From: JAIVJM01 sp963816985
GTDB lineage: Bacteria > Acidobacteriota > Blastocatellia > Pyrinomonadales > Pyrinomonadaceae
Assembly: GCA_963816985.1 (NCBI GenBank)
Contig: CAWFMF010000004.1
Coordinates: 3,782,001 to 3,846,000, forward strand
Length of the DNA: 64,000 nt
Direction: 5' to 3'
In this document: positions 58,201-64,000 of the stretch, in pieces
Numbering within the stretch: the stretch's first letter is position 1
How the letters are laid out: each line of letters starts with the position of its first letter
Translations under genes and position numbers: made by a program
The notes under the pieces: model-generated
Told to the model about the DNA's origin: nothing
Databases searched by the model: none
The model's input: the letters and a program-made list of their open reading frames with translations, nothing else

Positions 58201-61200
58201 CGTACTTCGTCGGATAGGCGAAGGTGTTGCGGTTCACCCCGTCCGCGAAGGAATCGGCGTAGTCGTAGTAGACGGCGTGCCAGTTGTGGTCACGCGCCAT
58301 GAGCATCGAACCCGTGCTGTTGTAGCGCCACTTGGTTTCCTGCCAAGTGTTCTGCGTGTTGTTCGGGTCGTTGACGTTGTAGCGCGCCATCTGGCTCAGG
58401 TTGCCGCGCCCGTGGATGAACGACGGGCCGTAGTTCGTCCGGTCGTGCTGCGTGGCGGCGGCAGGCGTGTCCTGGAACATGTCGCCGCCCCACGACTCCC
58501 AGTCATAGCTGTAGGTGGTCTTGGCGACCAGAGTCCCGTTGCCGTCGTAGGTGTGAAGAGCCGAGACCAGTCCGATGATCCGACGGTTAATGTAGTCGGG
58601 GTGCGTCTCGTAGTCGGTCTGCGTGCGCCGCAGCACGTTGGTGGCGTCGGCGGCGTACTCGGTGACGATGTGCGGCAGCCCATACGCCGTGTAGGGGCCG
58701 TAATCCGTGGTCGTGCGTCGCCGGTTGCCGGTGTCGTCGTAGGCGTTCGTCTCCGTCACCCGCGGGTTCACCTGTTTGTCGCCCGAGGCGGTAATCTTGA
58801 CGGCGTCGATGAGCGCCGTCAGCGACGTGCCCGACGTGCCGCGCGCCACGAACTTCAAGGTGTGCGCCCCGGTCGTCGTCGTGAAGTTAACGTTGAAGTC
58901 GCTGTAGAAGTAGCTGCCCGGGCGGTACGTCCCCAGCAAAGTGTTGTCGAGGTAAACGTCGAAGTCCTGCCCCCCGGTATTCGAGTAGCGCCGCTGCGCC
59001 GCCTTGAAGTTCAACGTGTAGGGCACTCCCGTGTGGAAGCCCTGTATCGTCTGCGAGATGCTCGCGCCGCTGCGCCCGTAGAGATATGCCACCTGCGAGC
59101 CGTCCGGGGCCGCCGACATCCCGCTGGTCAAAGCGCTGTTGTTGCCGCTGAGGCCGCCCGCGCCGCCCGCGTCGCTGGTGAAAGTCCAAGCCCCGCCGTT
59201 CGGCGTGTTCTGATAGCCGCCGTAGCCAACGTAAGGACTCTCGAAGCCCGCGTCCCCGGTCGAGAGCGTGACGGGCGAGGTCACGTCCTGCGTCCAAGTG
59301 GTGGTGGTGCGCTTCCTAATGACCGACGGCGAGTCGGCGTGGAAGACTTCGGTCTGGTAGACGAGACCCTTTTGCCATCCCGTCGTGTGGAAGTACTGTT
59401 TGTGGATCATCCGGTCAGGCGACATCACCTGACCCCAAGAGTTATCGGTCGCCGCGCTGAAGGTGGTGACGCGCTCGCCGTCGGCGTTCATCACGCCGAG
59501 GCGCACCCAGTCGCGCCGCTCCGTGAAGCGCGGGCAATCGGTCTGGGCCGACATCCCGGCCCAGTATGAGCCGGGCAGGTTGTACCCCGTGTAGGAGAGT
59601 TGCGTCCCGTCGGGCGCGTAGTGCCGTATCGTGTGTACCTGCCCGAAGCCGTTGTACTCGAACGTGTGATACGACCCGTCGGCGAAGTTCAGTCGCGTCA
59701 GCACCGAGACGTTCTGGTTGACCGGCCCGTAGACGGCCAGACCGGGGAAGTTCGGCTGCACGTTGAGGCTGCCGTAGACGAAGGTGATGAGCGTGCCCGT
59801 CATGCCGGGGCGCGGCTGAGTGATGGAGGCGAGGTTGCCGTCCGCATCGTAGTTGAAGGTGACGACGCGCCCGAGCGTGTCCGTGATCTGGTTGATGCGG
59901 CCACTGGCGTTGTAAGTGATGGAGATAAAGTTGCCGTTGCGGTCTTTGATCTGAGTGCAGCGCTTCTCGCCGGTGACGATCCCGGCGAAGGAGTACTGCG
60001 TGCCATCGCTGCTGCGCAGGACGTTGGCAGCGTCGTCGAACTGCATGTAGGAGCCGTCGTTAGCTTCGTAGAGGTTGGAGCCGCCGAGTTGCAGGAGTTT
60101 GACGCGAGAGCCCGAGGGAGTGACGAGCATGAAGGCGTAGACGCCCGTGTCGTGGTCGTAGAAGCGCTGCTGGATGATGGGGAAGTTGAGGTTGAAGCCG
60201 GGGCTGGGGAAGCCATTGTCGGGGTTGTACTGGATGGAGGAGCCCTGCTTCGTCCAGACCAGAGAGTTGTAGTAAATGGACAGATTCAAGTCCATGCCCG
60301 CACGTCCGGGGAGGCTCAACAGACCTGTGGTCCAGTTGAAGTTGCGCGAGCCGAGGTCTACGCCCGGGTCGCCCGTATCGTTTTCGGGACGGGTGCGGGT
60401 AGTGGAAAACTCCGGGTCAACGGGGTCGGCGCCACCGCCCTCGTAACAGGTGTCGCAGATCGGCGCGAGGTTCGAGCGAATAGAAGCGGGGGCCGACTGC
60501 GGCACGTAAGAAGGCTTGTTGGCGATCTCGTCGAGGTTCGGCAGATTGGGCATCGCGCCCTTCGTCTTCGCAGGAGGCGTCTTCTTGAACTCGTCCTCGC
60601 CGCGCCCGCCGTGTTTGGACTTACCGGGGATTGGCGTCTGCCCGGGATGGCCCGCGCCTTCGTCGTCGCCGCCGTTGCCCTCACCGTTGCCCTGACCGTT
60701 GCCGCCGGGGTTGTTGCCGCCGTCGCCGCGATTGCCCTCACCCTTAGCCATCACGTAGGCATTGCCGAGCGTGGACGAGACACCCAGCGCACCGGTCGCG
60801 CTCGCCACCCCGCCCGAAACCATTCTGCCTTCCAGCCACTGTACGCGCCGCGCTCCGTCAACAATCGCCTTCTTCGTGCCTTCGGCGCTCAACTCCGCGC
60901 GTCGCGTCTTGACCAAACCGGCGATGCCGGCCACCAGCGGCGCTGCGGCTGACGTGCCCGAGACCGTCCAGTACCCGCCGCCAAGCTTCGTCGTCAGCAC
61001 GTCCACGCCCGGCGCCGCCACCGCCATGCTCCGCGCCCCCCAGTCCGAGAATGAGGCCAGTTGGTCGAACTGGTCCGTCGCCCCCACCGTGAGCAGGTTC
61101 GACAACTCGTAAGCTGCCGGATAGTAAGGAGCCGCGTCGAGGTCACGCGCGCCGTTGCCGGCGGAGGCCACGACCAACACTCCCTGCTGTCCGGCGCGCG

Positions 61201-62140
61201 CGATGGCCGCTTTCAGAGCCTCGGACTCGCCCTCCGTGCCCCATGAGCAGTTGATGACCTGCGCCCCGTGCTCGACGGCGTAGTCAATGGCCTCGATGGC
61301 ATCGGCGATGTTGCCGTTGCCCGTGTTGTCGAGCACGCGCAGACTCATCAAGCCAGCACGCCACATGACGCCCGAGATGCCCTCGGCGTTGTTACCTTCG
61401 GCAGCGATGAGACCGGCGACCGCCGTCCCGTGCCCCTGCTCGTCTTTGACTTCCCCCGTGTCCGCCACCCAGTCCCAGCCGTGGAGGTCGTCTGAGTAGC
61501 CGTCGTGGTCATCGTCGCGGTTGTTCTGCTTTTCTTTGCCATTCGACCAGCGATTGTCGGCGAGGTCGGGGTGAGAAAAGTCAATGCCGCTATCGACGAC
61601 GGCGACGATGGTCGAGGTGCTTCCGGTGGTGGCAGTCCAGGCGGTGCGGGCGGCGAGGTCTGCGCCGGTGGTGCCGCCGGTCTGGCCGTAGTTGTCGAGA
61701 GCCCACTGCTCGGCGAGGCGCTGGTCGTTAGCGGGCATTTGTGAGCGAGCGATGAGGAAGTTGGGTTCGGCCAGTTCCACCTCCGGCAGGAGCCGCAACT
61801 CGGCAGCCGCCTCGAAGGGATTCTGACCCTTCCGAATGGCGAATCTTTCGAGGCGCGAGCGTCCGCGCAGTTTACCGGCGCGACGACCGCCCTTGGCAGC
61901 GGCGATGGCGTTCCCGGATTCGTCGGAGATGCCTTCACGGAACCGCACGATCAACTCGCCGTCGCTGGTCGCGGCCTGCACGACTCGCTTGCGCGCGGCA
62001 GTTGCCGTCTTCGCAGCCGCAGGAGAGGCGCTAGTCGTTCTCATCGTGAGCGGAGCCAGCATCGTTGCCATGAGGAGGTATGAGAGGAAAACGCTTGTGA
62101 GGCGCACACAAAGGTTCTTAGCCGGACGCGTGACGGGCAT
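55235..62140 (-). CDS. Subtilase-RHS/YD-repeat protein, 2301 residues, with variable C-terminal domain
   Basis: Order of domains: signal (about 1-40); propeptide-like segment (ELIVRFREGISDESGNAIAA); S8 subtilisin domain with catalytic Asp183 (VVDSGIDFSHPD), His237 (GHGTAVAG), Asn329 (SAGNGA) and Ser397 (SGTSAAAPLVAG); Gly/Asn-rich linker (about 470-510); a long array of YD repeats (for example YNASGRINQITDTLGRVVTF); and RHS core end motif NDPVNFVDPTGLF near residue 2050. After a polyglycine stretch comes a C-terminal domain of about 185 residues (NPSAMSLLKNTYGNGAEAAY to GHQKELDFNEKHQRPTH). That domain is not recognised and is where toxins vary. A subtilase in front of an RHS shell suggests self-processing or release. 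AAGGAG precedes ATG 62140. It is intact. Confidence 0.88.
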   Translation of the reverse strand: MPVTRPAKNLCVRLTSVFLSYLLMATMLAPLTMRTTSASPAAAKTATAARKRVVQAATSDGELIVRFREGISDESGNAIAAAKGGRRAGKLRGRSRLERFAIRKGQNPFEAAAELRLLPEVELAEPNFLIARSQMPANDQRLAEQWALDNYGQTGGTTGADLAARTAWTATTGSTSTIVAVVDSGIDFSHPDLADNRWSNGKEKQNNRDDDHDGYSDDLHGWDWVADTGEVKDEQGHGTAVAGLIAAEGNNAEGISGVMWRAGLMSLRVLDNTGNGNIADAIEAIDYAVEHGAQVINCSWGTEGESEALKAAIARAGQQGVLVVASAGNGARDLDAAPYYPAAYELSNLLTVGATDQFDQLASFSDWGARSMAVAAPGVDVLTTKLGGGYWTVSGTSAAAPLVAGIAGLVKTRRAELSAEGTKKAIVDGARRVQWLEGRMVSGGVASATGALGVSSTLGNAYVMAKGEGNRGDGGNNPGGNGQGNGEGNGGDDEGAGHPGQTPIPGKSKHGGRGEDEFKKTPPAKTKGAMPNLPNLDEIANKPSYVPQSAPASIRSNLAPICDTCYEGGGADPVDPEFSTTRTRPENDTGDPGVDLGSRNFNWTTGLLSLPGRAGMDLNLSIYYNSLVWTKQGSSIQYNPDNGFPSPGFNLNFPIIQQRFYDHDTGVYAFMLVTPSGSRVKLLQLGGSNLYEANDGSYMQFDDAANVLRSSDGTQYSFAGIVTGEKRCTQIKDRNGNFISITYNASGRINQITDTLGRVVTFNYDADGNLASITQPRPGMTGTLITFVYGSLNVQPNFPGLAVYGPVNQNVSVLTRLNFADGSYHTFEYNGFGQVHTIRHYAPDGTQLSYTGYNLPGSYWAGMSAQTDCPRFTERRDWVRLGVMNADGERVTTFSAATDNSWGQVMSPDRMIHKQYFHTTGWQKGLVYQTEVFHADSPSVIRKRTTTTWTQDVTSPVTLSTGDAGFESPYVGYGGYQNTPNGGAWTFTSDAGGAGGLSGNNSALTSGMSAAPDGSQVAYLYGRSGASISQTIQGFHTGVPYTLNFKAAQRRYSNTGGQDFDVYLDNTLLGTYRPGSYFYSDFNVNFTTTTGAHTLKFVARGTSGTSLTALIDAVKITASGDKQVNPRVTETNAYDDTGNRRRTTTDYGPYTAYGLPHIVTEYAADATNVLRRTQTDYETHPDYINRRIIGLVSALHTYDGNGTLVAKTTYSYDWESWGGDMFQDTPAAATQHDRTNYGPSFIHGRGNLSQMARYNVNDPNNTQNTWQETKWRYNSTGSMLMARDHNWHAVYYDYADSFADGVNRNTFAYPTKYVDGDNYSSFTQYSYDTGAVTRAQDPKGAVQVTQYDTVGRVSRASAILNNTEYSYQRFVYPESMGYVQQFSTITAGAGEARTEQHFDGVGKVRAVSETFPGSAGGYRAIHYMYDTMGRPVQTSNPTEINGVWQPSGDDNAGWVWTTQQYDWQGRPTLTTKPDGWTTEASYGGCGCAGGETITTRDERGRRRKLYKDVLGRSAKLEELNWDQSVYSTATYGYNALNQLTQVTHNGQVRSFEYDGHGRLWHRTTPEQGTTTYTYNGDDTLNTVTDARGATATLAYNGRHLITSATYTAPAGVDATPNVSFTYDEAGNRTLMNDGHGSVTYNYDTLSRLQWEERVFSGVGTYRLSYAYNLAGQLTNVTNPWGSQVGYTRDLSGKVTKVTGGGAVSFNTYVESIAYRAFGGVKKTTYSNSRTLSVSYDNRLRIKSWDMPGAMGWEYGYDNFNEHSGRVTYARNLYDGTLDRSYDYDHVGRLIYSHSGKEARTHVGVDPYTGGADGPYAHHYNYDVSGNIVARYGWGGEAASYTASYNSKNQRVGFTYDAAGNLLNDQGQNFVYNATGQQTSASYSGYSLVQGYDGDSLRVKKTEGGQTTYYLRSTMLSGQVAAEIVGGNWNRGYIYDGGGGLLAIQQSGAVRWVHQDPVTKSQRMVDSIGGVVATVDLDPWGGSTSRSSNASLQPRKFTTYERDGNGSDDAMMRRYNRWHSRFDQPDPYEGSYDLGDPQSLNRYTYVQNDPVNFVDPTGLFCVTWERWDERSSTLYITQECYLEGGGGGGGGTLYEPIGGGGGGGGGGGGGGGGGGQDGFPGGSPNPLAQLGPCPDLTVPTFGQLGTQNPSAMSLLKNTYGNGAEAAYNGLSTYEKAVLLNTAAAAHSVGTNLGNAKFDGFYKSDKPGNLPYGIYVTGATGKVEGRHRDIGSVELDTSKGRTQIDVDLYKGKVVGAIGGAFGIKGGHQKELDFNEKHQRPTHPGDVTHQLKARNVNSGVGCKN

Positions 62141-62523
62141 TAAAACTCCTTAAAGTCTGCGATTTACTGCTGGTGAATTGTGAGCGCATGCAACGGTGGG
62201 AGGCCCCCGCATGCACAAGAACGAAGGTAGCGAGAAAGGCAGAGATTACACCGGCAGAAACAGCGCCGTCTGTCGAAGTCTCGACATAAGAAGAAAATTT
62301 TTAGTGACGCATTCTTTTCGGCTCTACTATGAAAATCAGTGGTCTGGGCTAGACGGCTTGAGCCGACCGGCTCGACCATCACTTTCCCCCGCGCGCGTTT
62401 CGTCCCTCCCCCGGCGCGTTTGGTCACAATCCCGTTCCGCGCGGGCCGCGTCGTGTGTATGATGCGTCAGCCGCCCCCGGCCACGCTCATCCCGAACGCC
62501 ACACCGCCACGGAGCCTTAGTTG
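62141..62523. other. Divergent promoter region between the RHS and amidohydrolase genes
   Basis: These 383 bases have no supported gene. They should hold promoters for both divergent genes. TATGAT at about 62457 is a possible -10 element for the amidohydrolase. No palindrome of the window's repeat families is present. Confidence 0.5.
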
Positions 62524-63966
62524 ATGAAGAAGAAGACGCTCGCACTCTTACTGCTGCTCTTATCACTCCCCTCGGCTGGCCCGGCTCGCGCGCAGGGCGC
62601 GGCGTCGCGCGTCACGGCCTTCGAGCACGTTAACGTCATCCCGATGGATCGCGAGCGCGTGCTGCGCGACCAGACCGTCGTGGTGCGCGACGGACTCATC
62701 AGCGAGGTCGGCGATGCGCGCAGGGTGCGCGTGCCGAAAGGCGCGCTACGCATTGACGGGCGTGGCAAGTACCTCCTGCCCGGCCTCGTGGACATGCACA
62801 CGCACCTCTTCTCGGACGACGACTACATCCCCGAAGAACTGGCAGGCGACGAACTGGCGCTGATGCTCGCCAACGGCGTGACGACGATCCGCCTGATGAT
62901 CGGCACGCCCGAACATCTCGTCATGCGTCGCGAAGTCGCGGCGGGGCGCTTGCTCGGCCCGACGCTCTACGTGGCGAGCCCGCAACTGGCCGGGCGCGCC
63001 TACGGCGGCGGCGTCTTCAATGGCCGCGTGGTGAAGACGGCGGAGGAGGCGCGCGCCGCCGTCCGCGACTTCAAGGCCGCCGGCTACGACTTCATCAAGC
63101 TCACGACCGAGATCACGCCTGAGGTCTACGACGCCGCGACCGAGGCGGCCCGCGCGTCAGGCATCCGCGTCGTCGGCCACGTGGACGTGCGCGTCGGGCT
63201 CCGGCGCGCGCTCGCCGCCGGGCAGCAGATCGAGCACCTCGACTCGTACATGGAGGCCGTGCTGCGAGACGACGCGCCCTCGAAGGCGTCGGTCTCGGAC
63301 GTGGGCGTCTGGCGCAAGCGTAACTGGGAGAGTCTCGACTACGTGGACGACCGCAAGGTCGAGGAGGTAGCGCGGGCGACGGCCACGGCGGGCGTCTACA
63401 CCTGCCCGACTCTGACCTTCTTCAAACTCACCTTCGCCGTCGAGCCGCCCGAAGAGGAGGTGCGGGCGCGTCCCGACTACCGCTTCTTCCCGCAAGGCTT
63501 GCGCGACTCGCGCCACGCCGCGCTCAAGCGTTTTTGGACGGAGCCGCCGACGGTCGAACGCCGTCGCCGTTACCAGGGCGTGCGCGACCGGCTGGTCAAA
63601 GCCATCCACGACGCGGGCGGGAAGATCATGGCCGGCTCGGACACGCCGGAGCTGTTCTTGCTCTACGGCTTCACGCTGCACCGTGAGCTGCGCAGCCTCG
63701 TCGAGGCGGGCTTGAGCCCTTACGCCGCGCTCGAAGCCGCGACCCGCAACCCGGCCCAGTATCTGCGCGCGCTCGACCGCATCGGCACCGTCGCGCGCGG
63801 CCACCGCGCCGACCTCCTCCTCCTCGACGCCAACCCGCTCGACCAGATCACCAACACCGAGCGCCGCGCCGGCGTCATGGTGCGTGGCCGCTGGCTCCCC
63901 GAATCGGAGCTGCGCGTCATGCGCGACCGCATCGCCGAAAAGTTCCAACGAGTCCCCGCGCCTTGA
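62524..63966 (+). CDS. Exported amidohydrolase-family protein
   Basis: The 480-residue protein has a signal peptide (LALLLLLLSLPSAGPARAQG) and a metal-dependent amidohydrolase barrel. GKYLLPGLVDMHTHLFSDDD carries the HxH metal motif. YDFIKLTTEITPEVYDAATE contains the bridging Lys, VVGHVDVRVG and QIEHLDSYME supply the two metal-binding His, and AGSDTPELFLLYGFTLHREL holds the catalytic Asp. RGHRADLLLLDANPL at the end is typical. Members include imidazolonepropionase-like and prolidase-like enzymes; the substrate is unknown. ATG 62524 is used, with GGAG about 9 bases upstream. A TTG just before it is also in frame. Confidence 0.9.
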   Translation: MKKKTLALLLLLLSLPSAGPARAQGAASRVTAFEHVNVIPMDRERVLRDQTVVVRDGLISEVGDARRVRVPKGALRIDGRGKYLLPGLVDMHTHLFSDDDYIPEELAGDELALMLANGVTTIRLMIGTPEHLVMRREVAAGRLLGPTLYVASPQLAGRAYGGGVFNGRVVKTAEEARAAVRDFKAAGYDFIKLTTEITPEVYDAATEAARASGIRVVGHVDVRVGLRRALAAGQQIEHLDSYMEAVLRDDAPSKASVSDVGVWRKRNWESLDYVDDRKVEEVARATATAGVYTCPTLTFFKLTFAVEPPEEEVRARPDYRFFPQGLRDSRHAALKRFWTEPPTVERRRRYQGVRDRLVKAIHDAGGKIMAGSDTPELFLLYGFTLHRELRSLVEAGLSPYAALEAATRNPAQYLRALDRIGTVARGHRADLLLLDANPLDQITNTERRAGVMVRGRWLPESELRVMRDRIAEKFQRVPAP

Positions 63967-64000
63967 ACGTGACCACCTCGCGCCAACAACAGAAGCTCCG

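Noticed and set aside
57950..59569. Long forward-strand open frame (539 codons) opposite the RHS gene
   Set aside because: It is a GC-driven antisense shadow: Val/Arg-rich, with no ribosome site and no family motifs, while the reverse-strand frame has clear YD repeats. Many similar antisense frames across the window were left out for the same reason.

Overview
The window is GC-rich, gene-dense bacterial chromosome. It most resembles Acidobacteriota of the class Blastocatellia (subdivision 4). That placement is an inference from gene content: an acidobacterial-type VWFA protein, a DUF1800/DUF1501 pair, an exported Reeler-like/PQQ-dehydrogenase/CHRD/Calx-beta/DUF4214 protein, a PEP-CTERM protein, many short intergenic palindromes, and a MurE with the meso-DAP motif DNPR. 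No rRNA is present to confirm it.

Layout. 0-4.8 kb: end of a TPR protein, an AAA+ ATPase, a lytic transglycosylase, a duplicated-repeat exported protein and a VWFA protein. 4.8-12.9 kb: a histidine operon, hisZ-G-D-C-B-H-F-IE-N, with a sigma70-like promoter, a His-rich leader peptide and an intrinsic terminator, so it appears to be controlled by classical transcription attenuation. hisA is absent. 13-19.3 kb: a sigma54-type promoter before a Tes/Mss-like radical SAM protein, then surE-pcm, a DedA protein, tRNA-Pro(CGG), a DUF2892-SRPBCC protein and a 47-residue acidic protein. 19.3-27.8 kb: a nested palindrome, the DUF1800/DUF1501 pair and the large exported dehydrogenase. 27.8-34.6 kb: small housekeeping genes, a PA0069-type radical SAM protein, a sugar dehydrogenase, an epimerase and a SIS-domain protein. 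34.7-40.9 kb: an amino-sugar module (GH20, GH3, a COG4299-type membrane acyltransferase) and a secreted endonuclease/phosphatase-family protein. 41-44 kb: murE, a TIGR01777 protein and brnTA.

44-51.6 kb is a mobile region. It holds three IS110-family elements and one IS5-family element around integron attC-like sites. One attC (49634-49718) is essentially complete. Two AT-richer genes (an exported cupin and an exported VOC protein) lie between matching R' and R'' core sites, as gene cassettes do. Both closely related IS110 copies start just after an attC R'' core (GCATAACA and ATCTAACA), each with a conserved non-coding 5' region that is the likely bridge RNA. No integron integrase is in the window.

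51.7-64 kb: a serine hydrolase, hypothetical genes, a 2301-residue subtilase-RHS protein with a variable C-terminal domain and a small signal-bearing gene right downstream (candidate immunity protein), and an amidohydrolase.

Two themes run through the window. First, at least seven kinds of inverted repeat occur. One family has six copies; some copies have become coding sequence (the HisH and MurE C-termini, and half of a signal peptide). Second, six reading-frame breaks (AAA ATPase, hisF, the large dehydrogenase, GH20 twice, a small gene at 54.2 kb) are all repaired by removing one base. That uniform polarity suggests insertion-type sequence errors, but it should be checked before genes such as hisF are called broken.
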